Of a stretch of DNA of 39,711 nt, positions 25,124 to 33,935 are shown in pieces. Below the pieces are notes generated by a model. It did no database searches. It saw only the letters and a list, made by a program, of their open reading frames with translations, and was not told the DNA's origin. Both the position numbers and the translations under genes were made by a program. The stretch lies in the NCBI GenBank assembly GCA_022340515.1, contig JAJDNT010000304.1:1-39711 (forward strand), in the 5' to 3' direction. How positions within the stretch are numbered: position 1 is the stretch's first letter; each line of letters starts with the position of its first letter. This DNA comes from Deltaproteobacteria bacterium (GTDB lineage Bacteria > Desulfobacterota > Syntrophobacteria > BM002).

Positions 25124-25327
25124 CTAAAGATGCTTTCCAAGGCAGCTGTAACAAAACATCAATTCTGCGCTGCGCCACCCTTTGATAGATCCCCAGTCTA
25201 TACCCAGCCAACTACTGAGGTAACTCAGCACCACGTTTATTTTCTCTCTTAATCCTGGGTTTACCAATGTAAGTAAAACCAACAGAATTATTATTGCCAG
25301 CAATATGGGTATTATTTTCTTTTTCAT
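25124..25327 (-). CDS. Small single-pass membrane protein
   Basis: 67 residues. The N-terminus is basic (MKKK), followed by a strongly hydrophobic helix (IIPILLAIIILLVLLTLV) and a soluble C-terminal part with two tryptophans and two cysteines. It looks like a type I/II anchored small protein. The family is not recognised. GAGG lies 8 nt before ATG 25327. Its 3' end is about 70 nt before the bactofilin start on the same strand, so the two could form a unit. Confidence 0.6.
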   Translation of the reverse strand: MKKKIIPILLAIIILLVLLTLVNPGLREKINVVLSYLSSWLGIDWGSIKGWRSAELMFCYSCLGKHL

Positions 25328-25396
25328 TTCGTAATCCTCAACCCACTAATACAGCAGTCTGTAGCCCGGAATTTGTAGAGACTTTATTTATTGCTG

Positions 25397-26356
25397 CTAT
25401 TTTTGCTGGTTGTTGCTGTGTACCCGAGTCATGTAGTCAATATTTTTAATGAAATCATCAAGCGATCTTCTGTTCGCCACCTGAATTATTGTTTCACCTC
25501 TATGGTCAAGGAAAAAAACTGATGGAATATATTTGATTTTATAGTCGTTGATTAATTGTCTATCAGCTTTATCCACATCTACATATATGTTAACTAACTG
25601 CCTGGACGCATCGGCTACAGCATCATTAGAGAAAACTTCTCTTTTCATTACTTTACATGCCCCGCACCAGGAGGCGGAAAAAACAAGCATGATCGGTTTG
25701 CCGGAGGCAAAGGCCTGATCAAGTCCTTGATCGTAATCTGTGTAAAAAAATATTTTGCCAATGGTTTTTTCTCCGCTCCTACTGCTGTATGCAAATAGAG
25801 AAACCCACGCCAAGCCTAGGACAAATAAGACCAACGAAAAGCTAAAAACCCACCTTTGTACTCCTCCGCTACGAGCCAAACCTATGGATAGATTGGAGAA
25901 GGGCTTTGACCCTCTTAACTCATCCTCAAGCCCACCTGACTCTGTCGAGTCCTCTGGTGCATCAGGTCTTTGATAAAATTTACTTATGATGATACCGCAG
26001 CGTATGCAGTCCTCTGCCGGCGCCTGTTCGAACTGGCATTTAGGACAGACCATGAGGTCTTGCTGCTTTGGTTTTTCTGCCTCCCTCTCGAGCCTAAGGG
26101 GCTGTTTCAAGCTAGAATGAGTTTCCAAAGCTTCCATCCTGCAGATCGCCCCTACCCTCTCAAAAGCTTTCACGTATTTCATTGCTGTTTCATGATCTAC
26201 ATCCTTTTTTACCGTTAGCCGCTTGCCGGAGAAAAACCGCTCGATTTGCACCTCATTTGCTTTAATAAGAGTGGTCAAGCCTCTTTTCACCTCCTCAACT
26301 TGCAGTCCCTCGAGGATCTCTCCCTCAAATACCACCCTGTAGCGCTGCGCCGTCAT
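25397..26356 (-). CDS. Membrane-anchored thioredoxin-like protein with N-terminal zinc ribbon
   Basis: 319 residues from ATG 26356 (AAAGAGATC precedes it). Residues 5-75 form a small domain (YRVVFEGEILEGLQVEEV, then TAMKYVKAFERVGAICR) seen in other deltaproteobacterial envelope proteins. A zinc ribbon follows with CPKC and CIRC (Cys104, 107, 117, 120), then a linker, a TM helix (about 169-189) and a periplasmic thioredoxin-like domain with WCGAC (230-234), KYIPSVFFLD and the cis-proline region. It probably acts as a thiol reductase or chaperone across the inner membrane. The N-terminal parts are cytoplasmic by the positive-inside rule. There is no partner (DsbD-like) nearby. Confidence 0.82.
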   Translation of the reverse strand: MTAQRYRVVFEGEILEGLQVEEVKRGLTTLIKANEVQIERFFSGKRLTVKKDVDHETAMKYVKAFERVGAICRMEALETHSSLKQPLRLEREAEKPKQQDLMVCPKCQFEQAPAEDCIRCGIIISKFYQRPDAPEDSTESGGLEDELRGSKPFSNLSIGLARSGGVQRWVFSFSLVLFVLGLAWVSLFAYSSRSGEKTIGKIFFYTDYDQGLDQAFASGKPIMLVFSASWCGACKVMKREVFSNDAVADASRQLVNIYVDVDKADRQLINDYKIKYIPSVFFLDHRGETIIQVANRRSLDDFIKNIDYMTRVHSNNQQK

Positions 26357-26551
26357 GATCTCTTTCCATCTCCTGAGCTGACACACCAATTCATGAAACA
26401 TCCGTTAAATATGCAAAATCCGTCCCACAAGCGGTAGGAGTCGGGATATTCTCTCATTTCAGGGAATTTGAGGGTAACGGTGAAGTTATAATTTCTTGTT
26501 GGAGATTCTAAGGTTGAATCACTGGTAGGAACCGCGGCTGATATAAAACTG

Positions 26552-27889
26552 TCAGGCCTTGACTACATTGGCCTCACCGCTTCTGTATACCCCTCGGGTA
26601 TCCACAATAAGGTTAGCATGGGCGCTGATGAGATCGTAGGGGAAGTCGTCGTGGTCAGTTATCAAAAGAACACAGTCAACCTTTTTGAGCAAGTCAGGGG
26701 TTAACTCCTTGGATTTCAGCTCGAATTCGTGTTTGCGCATAGGAGGGAACACCGGCACATGAGGATCGCTGTAACTCAGCTCAGCACCTTTGCTTCGGAG
26801 GACTTCCATGATCTCCATAGCTGGAGACTCCCGAGGATCGTCGACATTTTTCTTGTAAGCAAGACCCAGCACCAGGATCTTGGCCCCTTTTACCGACCTT
26901 CCTTTCCCATTCAGGGCGTCCGTCACCTTGCCAACCACCCAGTGGGGCATGGCGGCATTGACCTCCCCGGCCAGCTCGATGAAGCGAGTGTTGATTCCGT
27001 ACTCCCTCGCCTTCCAGGTCAAATAAAAGGGGTCAATAGGAATACAGTGTCCTCCCAATCCCGGCCCCGGATAAAATGGGGTGAAGCCGAAAGGTTTTGT
27101 GGCAGCAGCCTCAATGACCTCACGGATGTCGATTCCCATGCGGTCCGCCACGACTTTGAGTTCATTTACTAAACCAATGTTGACTGCCCGATAGATATTT
27201 TCCAGGAGCTTGGTCAACTCGGCTGCCCGGGTGGAGGACAACGGTATAACCCGATCCACCACCTCACCGTAAAGGGCCCGGCCCACTTCCAAGCAATCAG
27301 TGGTTGAACCCCCACATACCTTTGGAATGTTCCGGGTATTGTATAAGGGATTGCCGGGATCCTCCCGCTCCGGTGAATAGACCAAGAAAATATCCTTACC
27401 GACAACAAAGCCGCGCCCTTCAATTCTGGGCCTAACTTCCTCCTCAGTTGTACCGGGATAGGTGGTGCTCTCTAGGCTGATTATCTGGCCAGGGCGCAAC
27501 TGCGGCAAGAGTGAATTCACCGTTTTGCGTACATAAGATAGATCGGGTTCCCGGTTTCTGTTCAGTGGGGTAGGAACGCAAAGGATCAGAACGTCCGGTT
27601 CTGATGCACGGCTATAGTCATTGGTGGCATCGAAAAGAGGCACGGTTTTGCCCTCTGCAATTTGAACCGCCTTCCTGCTCCTTCCGGCAATGGTTGCTGA
27701 GGAGATGTGGCCAATGTAGCTCTTGCCCTTTTTGAGCTTTTCCACCTTAGTTTTATCTATATCAAAGCCCAGGGCAGGAAACCCCACTTCGGTAAAACGC
27801 AGAATCAGGGGAAGCCCCACATAACCGAGTCCCACGATCCCAACAATGGCCTTGTGGTCTTTTATTTTCTGGATTAGCTGCTCTTTCAT
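26552..27889 (-). CDS. Nucleotide-sugar dehydrogenase (UDP-GlcNAc 6-dehydrogenase type)
   Basis: This 445-residue NAD-dependent enzyme oxidises C6 of a UDP-sugar to the uronate for polysaccharide synthesis. The Rossmann motif [13 protein letters not shown] is at the N-terminus, the catalytic cysteine lies in [14 protein letters not shown] (about residue 255), and the C-terminal UDP-binding domain has [20 protein letters not shown]. The WbpA-like wording around the cysteine favours UDP-N-acetylglucosamine or -galactosamine over UDP-glucose. I start it at ATG 27889 (GAGGA 6 nt upstream) and not at 27955. No other sugar gene is adjacent. The upstream divergent region is filled by a heptad array. 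Confidence 0.9.
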   Translation of the reverse strand: MKEQLIQKIKDHKAIVGIVGLGYVGLPLILRFTEVGFPALGFDIDKTKVEKLKKGKSYIGHISSATIAGRSRKAVQIAEGKTVPLFDATNDYSRASEPDVLILCVPTPLNRNREPDLSYVRKTVNSLLPQLRPGQIISLESTTYPGTTEEEVRPRIEGRGFVVGKDIFLVYSPEREDPGNPLYNTRNIPKVCGGSTTDCLEVGRALYGEVVDRVIPLSSTRAAELTKLLENIYRAVNIGLVNELKVVADRMGIDIREVIEAAATKPFGFTPFYPGPGLGGHCIPIDPFYLTWKAREYGINTRFIELAGEVNAAMPHWVVGKVTDALNGKGRSVKGAKILVLGLAYKKNVDDPRESPAMEIMEVLRSKGAELSYSDPHVPVFPPMRKHEFELKSKELTPDLLKKVDCVLLITDHDDFPYDLISAHANLIVDTRGVYRSGEANVVKA

Positions 27890-28004
27890 AAGATTCCTCT
27901 TATGTTCCGAAGCCAAAAGAAGCAAAGTGTATGCCGCTTTGTCAACATGACCCATTGTTCCAGCAACTTTAAGTAATAAAGAACTCTGGCAATTGCCGAC
28001 TTTT

Positions 28005-28142
28005 GATTTCGAATTTCGAATTTCGAAATTTCAACCCCATGCTCTATGCCCTATGCTCCATGCCTTATTTGCAACGGACAACGGACCATTAACAATGGAG
28101 ACAGCGCCAGCGGCCCGCTGCCTCCTGCCTGCTGTTAGCTGG
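28005..28142. repeat. Mosaic heptad array of about 20 units
   Basis: One continuous 7-nt register with switching words: AATTTCG units, TGCTCTA/TGCCCTA/TGCTCCA units, CGGACAA/CGGACCA, TTAACAA, then GCTGCCT/CCTGCCT/GCTGTTA. It ends 10 nt before the -35 element of the nifU-like promoter. Confidence 0.9.
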
Positions 28143-28152
28143 AAATAGGCGG

Positions 28153-28181
28153 TTGCATTCTACATCATCAGTGGTTATAGT
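28153..28181 (+). promoter_or_regulatory. Sigma-70 promoter of the nifU-like gene
   Basis: TTGCAT (28153-28158), a 17-nt spacer and TATAGT (28176-28181), 38 nt before the start codon. An AGTGG/CCACT hairpin overlaps the -10 region. Confidence 0.7.
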
Positions 28182-28218
28182 TCCACTACCGTTCGTACAT
28201 AACAACTAGGAGGATAAT

Positions 28219-28440
28219 ATGAAGGAACAAATTGAACAGGCTCTAGAGAAAATCCGTCCTGCTCTTCAACGTGACGGTGGCGACATAGAGTTGGTAGAAG
28301 TGGAAGAAAACGGGATAGTTAAAGTCAGGCTGACCGGCGCCTGCGGTGGCTGTCCCATGTCTCAGATGACCCTCAAGCAAGGTGTGGAACGTATCGTCAA
28401 GCAATTGGTGCCCGAAGTCAAGTCGGTGGAGTCCGTCTAG
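28219..28440 (+). CDS. NifU C-terminal domain protein (iron-sulfur cluster carrier)
   Basis: 73 residues comprising only the NifU C-terminal (Nfu) domain. It has the cluster-binding CGGCPMS with the CxxC that holds a [4Fe-4S] or [2Fe-2S] cluster between two monomers, plus the typical [18 protein letters not shown] beginning. Such small Nfu proteins pass clusters to apo-enzymes. Several genes here need them (nadA, the Isf flavoprotein, pyrK). The Shine-Dalgarno AGGAGG is 6 nt before the ATG. It is a monocistronic plus-strand gene with its own promoter and converges on rlmH 12 nt away. Confidence 0.93.
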   Translation: MKEQIEQALEKIRPALQRDGGDIELVEVEENGIVKVRLTGACGGCPMSQMTLKQGVERIVKQLVPEVKSVESV

Positions 28441-28452
28441 CTTTTAAGCAGC

Positions 28453-28923
28453 TTACTTGTGGTACTTCTCCCCTCGCATTATCGTGCAGGCCCGGTAAAG
28501 TTGTTCTAAAAGAATCAGCCTGCTCATTTCGTGGGTGAAGGTCATTTTCGAAAGGGAAAGCAGGGTCTGGGCCTGATTCCGCAGTTCATCCGTAAACCCA
28601 AGAACCCCCCCTATAGCAAAACACAGTTTACGGCAGCCCTCCATTTCTAATTTTTTCCACCATTTGGCCAGAGCTGCGGAGCTCAGCTCTTTTCCCTTTC
28701 TATCCAGGACTACCAGATGGGATTGGTCGTCCACTGCCGCCGCTACCCTCTCGCTCTCCTTGGACACCACTTGGGCTGCCTGATGGTTTCGCGTCAGCTT
28801 CTCGGAACGAACAATTTTTACTTCAACCGGTAGATAGCGACGTAAGCGGGCGAGGAAGTCATCGACACCTTCTCGCAGGTAAGATTCCCGGGTTTTGCCT
28901 ACAAATATTAATTGAATTTTCAT
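28453..28923 (-). CDS. rlmH: 23S rRNA (pseudouridine1915-N3)-methyltransferase
   Basis: This 156-residue SPOUT methyltransferase modifies pseudouridine 1915 in helix 69 of 23S rRNA. The SAM-binding knot motifs are visible: LVVLDRKGKELSS, FAIGGVLGFTDEL and the C-terminal SKMTFTHEMSRLILLEQLYRA, ending in the family signature GEKYHK. Its ATG overlaps the tlyA stop codon by 4 nt (ATGA), which shows translational coupling. It ends 12 nt from the convergent nifU-like gene. Confidence 0.96.
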   Translation of the reverse strand: MKIQLIFVGKTRESYLREGVDDFLARLRRYLPVEVKIVRSEKLTRNHQAAQVVSKESERVAAAVDDQSHLVVLDRKGKELSSAALAKWWKKLEMEGCRKLCFAIGGVLGFTDELRNQAQTLLSLSKMTFTHEMSRLILLEQLYRACTIMRGEKYHK

Positions 28924-29663
28924 CGGTGGGATTTAACCGCGTAAATAAAAAACTCTCGATTTCCTTTGGGGCCAAGCAAACTCGATTCCTTCACCCCTCG
29001 AACCTCCATCCCCTGACTCTCGCAAAATTCCTCCATCTCTTTCACTACTTGCCTATGGAGCTCGGAATCACGCACCACGCCACCCTTACCCACCAGATCC
29101 CGTCCCACCTCAAATTGAGGCTTTATCAGAGCCACTAGCTTGCCGCCTCCCTTGACGAATTCAAGAACTTTTGGAATGACTTTTGTTAGGGAAATAAAAG
29201 AGGTGTCAATAACTGCCAGATCTACGAGCTCTGAAACTTGCTCACTGGTGAGGTAGCGCACATTGCACCGTTCCAATATTACCACTCGCGGATCCTGGCG
29301 AAGCTTCCATGCCAGCTGGCCGTAGCCTACATCAATTGCGTAGACCTTCTTTGCCCCCCGTTGCAAGAGACAATCAGTGAACCCACCAGTGGATGCGCCC
29401 ACGTCCATAGCCACCAAATGGGTCACTTGCACTGCAAAATCGTCCAAGGCTGAGGCTAACTTGGAACCACCGCGGCTAACGTAGGTCTCGTCCTGATCGA
29501 GAAGCTCAACCTTTGCCTCTGCCGATACACGCTGACCCGCCTTTGAGGCCTGGCAACCGTCAACTTGCACTTTACCTGCAAGAATCAAGGCGACTGCCCG
29601 CTGGCGGCTTTCAACCAAACCTCTTTCTACTAGCAGAATGTCAAGACGTGAGCGTTCAGCCAT
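28920..29663 (-). CDS. tlyA: TlyA family rRNA methyltransferase
   Basis: 247 residues. An S4 RNA-binding domain at the N-terminus (RLDILLVERGLVESRQRAVA, about 6-60) is joined to an FtsJ-type methyltransferase domain with YVSRGGSKLASAL and the SAM motif MDVGASTGGFTDCL (about 86-99). TlyA proteins make 2'-O-methylcytidine in 16S and 23S rRNA, and were first named as hemolysins. The start codon lies in a short CAGCNNT heptad run (29657-29677), so no normal Shine-Dalgarno is seen. It is coupled to rlmH downstream and follows dxs by 129 nt. Confidence 0.93.
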   Translation of the reverse strand: MAERSRLDILLVERGLVESRQRAVALILAGKVQVDGCQASKAGQRVSAEAKVELLDQDETYVSRGGSKLASALDDFAVQVTHLVAMDVGASTGGFTDCLLQRGAKKVYAIDVGYGQLAWKLRQDPRVVILERCNVRYLTSEQVSELVDLAVIDTSFISLTKVIPKVLEFVKGGGKLVALIKPQFEVGRDLVGKGGVVRDSELHRQVVKEMEEFCESQGMEVRGVKESSLLGPKGNREFFIYAVKSHR

Positions 29664-29677
29664 CAGCTTTCAGCCTC
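29657..29677. repeat. Short heptad array covering the tlyA start codon
   Basis: CAGCCAT, CAGCTTT and CAGCCTC are in register. The CAT of the first unit is the complement of the tlyA ATG. Confidence 0.55.
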
Positions 29678-29755
29678 TGATACTAATAAAAACTAGACCC
29701 AAGAAGCCATCTTGTCAGAGCAGGCCTTGCTGCGGCTAACCTTTATAGTTTTTCT

Positions 29756-29790
29756 CTGCTGACCGCTGACTGCTGATAGCTGACTGCTGG
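29756..29790. repeat. Heptad array, NNGCTGA family
   Basis: Five units (CTGCTGA, CCGCTGA, CTGCTGA, TAGCTGA, CTGCTGG) end 2 nt before the dxs stop codon. Confidence 0.9.
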
Positions 29791-29792
29791 CA

Positions 29793-31736
29793 TTAAGACA
29801 CGGCTTTTTGGACGCCACGGCCTGCAACCATAGAGCGGGCTGCTTGCACAATTGCCGGAGTATCGATGGAGCACATGGATCGTTGTACTTGTTGAGAGGC
29901 GTGCTCAATGAACTGGTCGGCAATGCCCAGGCGAACAACCCTGATGCCAGTCAAGCCCTCTTCAGCCAACAGTTCGAGCACTGCACTACCGAAGCCTCCC
30001 TGTAAAACGTTTTCCTCTATGGTTAGAACACGATTGCTCTGTTGAGCCGTCTCCAAAATGAGTTCTTTGTCCAGCGGTTTGACGAAACGACAGTTGACCA
30101 CCGTCGCCCGTATACCCTCTTTCTCAAGTTCTTTGGCCGCCTCAACCGCTGGCCACACCCTGTTGCCTATGGCCAGGATGGCCAGTTCATTGCCTTCACG
30201 TAGGAGCTTCCCTTTGCCGATTTCCATCGAGCGAATTTCAGAATCCAGGGGTACCCCCTCAGCCGTGCCGCGCGGGTAGCGCAAAGCTGCTGGGCCATGA
30301 TGTTCCAGAGCGGTTTTCAACATTCGCTGCAGTTCATTCTCATCAGCAGGAGCCATGAGTACCATGTTTGGCACATGGCGAAGATAGGAGAGGTCAAAAA
30401 CCCCATGATGGGTGGGACCGTCTTCGCCCACCAACCCTCCTCGATCCATAACAATGGTGACGGGCAGATTTTGCAAACATATATCATGAACTACCTGGTC
30501 ATAGGCCCGCTGCAGAAAGGTGCTGTAGATGGCTGCTACCGGCTTGAATCCCTCCAGCGCCAGTCCGGCAGCAAAGGTCAGGGCATGCTGCTCGCAGATT
30601 CCCACATCAAAAAAACGTTCCGGATAAAGAGCGGCAAATTGACTCAGACCGGTGCCCTCGGGCATGGCAGCTGTGATGGCAACTATTTTCTCGTCCTCCC
30701 CGGCCAGCCTCACCATGGTCTGACCAAACACCTTCGTATATGAAGGTGCCCCCGGCTTCTTTATGGGTTCTCCCGTACTCACTTCAAACCTTCCCAGCCC
30801 GTGAAACTTTGAAGGATCACATTCCGCCGGCCTGTAACCCTTGCCCTTGGTGGTCAGGGCGTGCACCAGTACCGGACCGCTGAGATTCTTGGCGTTGGTG
30901 AAGGCTTCGATGAGACGCTCCAACCGATGCCCTCTTATTGGACCAATATACGCGAACTTCAGAGCCTCAAAGAGCATGCCTGGAGTGAAAAAGCTCATGA
31001 GTGAGTCCTCGCCCCTTTTTGCCAGCTGCACAATGTCGTCACCTATTCCAGGTATACTGGTGAGTAGGCTCCTCACATCCTTCCTAATTCGCACCGCCAG
31101 CTTGCTGGTCTTCTTGCGACTCAAAAAGGATGAAAGAGCGCCCACATTGGGAGCAATGGACATCTCATTGTCGTTCAAGACTACTATGAGATCGCGCTCC
31201 AAATGGCCGGCCTGGTTCAGGCCCTCGAAAGCCATACCCCCGGTCATGGAACCGTCACCAATAACCGCAATTACCCTGTTTGTATCGCCTTTAATATGCT
31301 TGCCCGTGGCGAAACCCAGGGCCGCTGAAATGGAGGTACTGGCATGGCCAACCCCAAAGGCATCGTATGGACTCTCCTGCCGCTTTGGAAAACCGCTGAT
31401 TCCTCCATGTGTTCTTATGGTGTGGAACTGCTTTCTTCTACCGGTAATCAATTTATGCGCATATGCCTGGTGCCCCACATCCCAGACAATTAGATCATCG
31501 GGCGCGTCAAATACGTAATGCAAAGCCAGGGTCAGTTCCACCGCCCCGAGGTTCGGAGCCAAGTGTCCGCCGGTTTGGGATACAGTACATACGATCTCGT
31601 CCCGGATTTCTTCGGCCAGCTGATACAGTTCATCCATTGATAAAGACTTGAGGTCTTGCGGGCCGTCAATACGAGAAAGAAGTGGTTCTTTCTGCTCCTC
31701 CAGGTTAGAAATTTCTTTGCTGGTTTCCTCACTCAA
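29793..31736 (-). CDS. dxs: 1-deoxy-D-xylulose-5-phosphate synthase
   Basis: Dxs condenses pyruvate and glyceraldehyde 3-phosphate to start the MEP isoprenoid pathway, with thiamine diphosphate. The 647-residue protein has the first-domain [13 protein letters not shown] histidine, the TPP motif [19 protein letters not shown] and the transketolase glutamate in [15 protein letters not shown]. The start is TTG at 31736: it has AAGGAG 7 nt upstream, whereas the first ATG is inside the conserved N-terminus. It is directly downstream of ispA, which uses MEP products, and upstream of tlyA. The gap to ispA consists wholly of heptad repeats. Confidence 0.96.
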   Translation of the reverse strand: MSEETSKEISNLEEQKEPLLSRIDGPQDLKSLSMDELYQLAEEIRDEIVCTVSQTGGHLAPNLGAVELTLALHYVFDAPDDLIVWDVGHQAYAHKLITGRRKQFHTIRTHGGISGFPKRQESPYDAFGVGHASTSISAALGFATGKHIKGDTNRVIAVIGDGSMTGGMAFEGLNQAGHLERDLIVVLNDNEMSIAPNVGALSSFLSRKKTSKLAVRIRKDVRSLLTSIPGIGDDIVQLAKRGEDSLMSFFTPGMLFEALKFAYIGPIRGHRLERLIEAFTNAKNLSGPVLVHALTTKGKGYRPAECDPSKFHGLGRFEVSTGEPIKKPGAPSYTKVFGQTMVRLAGEDEKIVAITAAMPEGTGLSQFAALYPERFFDVGICEQHALTFAAGLALEGFKPVAAIYSTFLQRAYDQVVHDICLQNLPVTIVMDRGGLVGEDGPTHHGVFDLSYLRHVPNMVLMAPADENELQRMLKTALEHHGPAALRYPRGTAEGVPLDSEIRSMEIGKGKLLREGNELAILAIGNRVWPAVEAAKELEKEGIRATVVNCRFVKPLDKELILETAQQSNRVLTIEENVLQGGFGSAVLELLAEEGLTGIRVVRLGIADQFIEHASQQVQRSMCSIDTPAIVQAARSMVAGRGVQKAVS

Positions 31737-31752
31737 GCTAACACTCCTTCCT

Positions 31753-31920
31753 CATGGCGCATAGCGCATGGCCCATATACTACTAGGCAGAAAGCAGTAG
31801 GCACTAGAAACTACTATCGATGTCATGGTGCTAGTGCTTAGTTCCTAGTGCCTAGTTTTAAAGCTGCCCTCCGTTATCTGTCGTCTGTCCTCTTTCTTTA
31901 GGCTGCCCACTCTTACTAGC
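31753..31920. repeat. Intergenic region made of about 24 heptads in one register
   Basis: Starting with CATGGCG/CATAGCG/CATGGCC, the array passes through CAGTAGG/CACTAGA, a degenerate centre, then GCTAGTG/CTTAGTT/CCTAGTG/CCTAGTT, TGCCCTC and TGTCGTC/TGTCCTC. It ends 4 nt before the ispA stop codon. The central words are the least clear. Confidence 0.85.
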
Positions 31921-31924
31921 TTCG

Positions 31925-32818
31925 CTATTGCCGCCTGGTAATTATATACTTTGCCAGGGCGCGCAAAGGATCAGCCCTTTGATCAAAACTCTCCAGCGCA
32001 GCCAAGGCATCATTCACCAACTCTCTAGCCGCTTGCCGCGCTTCCTCCAACCCCGCCACCGCAGGATAAGTCACCTTGCCCCTAGCCACATCGGCACCTG
32101 TTGTCTTGCCCAGGATCTTAGTATCGCCTTCAATGTCTAGAATGTCATCTGCTATCTGAAAGGCTAGCCCAATAGCCCTGCCATATCTAGCCAAAGCCTC
32201 CACCTGTTCATCGGTGCCTCTACCAGCCAGTGCCCCTGATTCAGCAGCTGCTGAAATGAGGGCGGCAGTCTTGCGACTGTGCATCTGTTGCACAGTTTCG
32301 AGATCGGCCGGCTTGTTCTGTGAGATCATATCTACCACTTGGCCACCTACCATTCCACGGTAGCTTGCCGCCCTGGCGATGACCCCAATCACCTTTAGAG
32401 CCCTTTCCGGTAGCAAGGTATGATAACCACTGAGAAGCACGAAAGCCTCGGTGAGTAGACCGTCCCCGGCAAGAATAGCTATGGCTTCTCCGAACACCAC
32501 GTGGCTTGTGGGCTTGCCACGCCTTAGATCGTCATCATCCATAGCAGGTAGATCGTCATGAATGAGCGAATAAGTATGAATCATTTCCAGGGCGCAGGCT
32601 GCAGGCATGGCAGCCTCAACCTCTTCACCCACTGCGTCGGCTGCGGCCAGGCAAAGAATAGGTCGGAACCTTTTGCCACCGGCAAAAAGGCTGTAGCGCA
32701 TAGCCTCGACAACCCTGGCTTCTGGCCCCTCCTTCTCTGGCAGGGCAGCCTCTAGAGCCTCTTCAACTATTAAGCGGTGCTTTTCCAGATACTGCTTTAG
32801 GTCGAAGTCAGGACTCAT
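31925..32818 (-). CDS. ispA: Polyprenyl synthetase (farnesyl/geranyl diphosphate synthase)
   Basis: 297 residues. This trans-prenyltransferase adds isopentenyl diphosphate to allylic diphosphates. The first aspartate-rich motif, in the short bacterial FPP synthase form, is in DDLPAMDDDDLRRGKPTSH. The second is FQIADDILDIEGD. The product chain length (C15 or C20) cannot be fixed by eye. I start it at ATG 32818, close after GAGGAGG; it overlaps the xseB stop by 11 nt, as in many bacteria. A GTG 12 nt earlier is less likely. Genes xseA, M23, xseB, ispA and dxs form one probable operon. Confidence 0.94.
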   Translation of the reverse strand: MSPDFDLKQYLEKHRLIVEEALEAALPEKEGPEARVVEAMRYSLFAGGKRFRPILCLAAADAVGEEVEAAMPAACALEMIHTYSLIHDDLPAMDDDDLRRGKPTSHVVFGEAIAILAGDGLLTEAFVLLSGYHTLLPERALKVIGVIARAASYRGMVGGQVVDMISQNKPADLETVQQMHSRKTAALISAAAESGALAGRGTDEQVEALARYGRAIGLAFQIADDILDIEGDTKILGKTTGADVARGKVTYPAVAGLEEARQAARELVNDALAALESFDQRADPLRALAKYIITRRQ

Positions 32819-33050
32819 CTTCCTCCTCACTGAATGGCGTAGTTTGCACCTTGCCAGACTGATCCCGAATCAGCTTCTCTACCTTGCGCTCCGCCTCGTT
32901 CAGTTTGCTGGTACAGAATTTTGCCAGCTTCACCCCTTCTTCGAATGCCTTTAGGGCCTCCTCCAATGGAAGATCTCCCTCCTCCATCTTTGCAACAATG
33001 GCTTCGAGTTTTTTTAAGGCCTCTTCAAATTTTTCTTTCTTTTTTGCCAC
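32808..33050 (-). CDS. xseB: Exodeoxyribonuclease VII small subunit
   Basis: 80 residues. The small subunit binds in several copies to XseA to form exonuclease VII, which degrades single-stranded DNA to oligonucleotides. The helical hairpin FEEALKKLEAIVAKMEEGDL followed by LEEALKAFEEGVKLAKFC is diagnostic. The start is GTG at 33050 with GAGAGGAAGAA before it. It overlaps ispA by 11 nt. Unusually, an M23 peptidase gene separates it from xseA. Confidence 0.96.
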   Translation of the reverse strand: MAKKKEKFEEALKKLEAIVAKMEEGDLPLEEALKAFEEGVKLAKFCTSKLNEAERKVEKLIRDQSGKVQTTPFSEEEDES

Positions 33051-33059
33051 TTCTTCCTC

Positions 33060-33935
33060 TCACTCAGTTGTTACCCGCATCAGGGCGAAGGGATCTACTC
33101 GTGCTCCCCCCAACCGGATACCCCAGTGTAAATGGGGACCAGTGGCTCGTCCGGTCGAGCCAGCAAGACCAATGACGTAATTTTTCCCCACCAAATCACC
33201 TTCAGATACAGTTGCCTTTGAAAGGTGGAAATACATGCTATACAAACCCCAACCGTGATCTATCACCACCGCCGTCCCGTGGAAGTAAAAATCTCCCACC
33301 AAAACGATTCGGCCGCCATTGGCTGCCCTCACCGGTTCACCCGACTTGGCGCGCAAGTCCACGCCTGAGTGAGGGCTTCGTGGTTCTCCATTGAGGATTC
33401 TCCCGAGCCCAAAAGGGGTAGAAAGTCTACCCGGCACCGGGCGGACAAAATTGCCATGCCAATATCGTTTCGGCGTATGTTTGTACCACAGTTCGCTAAA
33501 CTTGGCGGCTTCTTTTCTTACCCGTTTCAGGGTGGCCGGATCTAGGGCCACCATCTTCTCCGGTAGAGTCAACCTTTGTACCCCATAGTCTTTCTTGACC
33601 ACCTTGACGCTTGTACTCGAGGTCTCAAGACTGTTCACCGGAGAGTCCACTTGCACCTCCAAGGGATAGACTCCTGGACTCAGTCTCATGTCTATTCCCA
33701 GGAGAGAAAAGTATTCTTCCTCACCAAGCTTAAAAAACTCAATGGGTTGCTCGCGCCACACTCCTTTCACTCTATCGCCGTCCTTAACCCCTTTGACCAG
33801 AAGCTGTATTACTTCACCCTGGGCAACCGGCCCTGGGGGGCCAATGAGCTCTGCGCCTCCTGCTACAGCCGGTGAAACCAAAAAAAGACTCATACCCACA
33901 ATGATGACCATTAGTGCTTTCCTCAAGGCTGTCAC
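33060..33935 (-). CDS. M23 family (LytM-type) metallopeptidase, exported
   Basis: 291 residues from a GTG at 33935 that overlaps the xseA stop as GTGA; the longer frame to 34127 only reads through xseA. An N-terminal signal peptide (ALMVIIVGMSLFLVSPAVAG) leads to a beta-rich region, then the LytM domain (about 180-285): STPFGLGRILNGEPRSPHSG, VDL (zinc His and Asp), and GPHLHWGIRL (HxH). All zinc ligands seem present, so it should cleave peptidoglycan cross-links, unlike degenerate EnvC-type activators. Its position between xseA and xseB implies shared transcription with DNA-repair and isoprenoid genes. Confidence 0.9.
   Translation of the reverse strand: MTALRKALMVIIVGMSLFLVSPAVAGGAELIGPPGPVAQGEVIQLLVKGVKDGDRVKGVWREQPIEFFKLGEEEYFSLLGIDMRLSPGVYPLEVQVDSPVNSLETSSTSVKVVKKDYGVQRLTLPEKMVALDPATLKRVRKEAAKFSELWYKHTPKRYWHGNFVRPVPGRLSTPFGLGRILNGEPRSPHSGVDLRAKSGEPVRAANGGRIVLVGDFYFHGTAVVIDHGWGLYSMYFHLSKATVSEGDLVGKNYVIGLAGSTGRATGPHLHWGIRLGGARVDPFALMRVTTE

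Larger units (their letters stand above)
27890..28218. other. Divergent intergenic region between the sugar dehydrogenase and nifU-like gene
   Basis: About 330 nt. A GGCAATTGCC palindrome lies at 27988-27997, a 138-nt heptad mosaic fills 28005-28142 and the nifU-like promoter follows. Nothing else is apparent. Confidence 0.7.

Noticed and set aside
30841-31518. 225-residue ORF antisense to dxs
   Set aside because: It lies wholly inside dxs on the other strand, and its length is explained by codon bias of dxs; no ribosome site or family signature.
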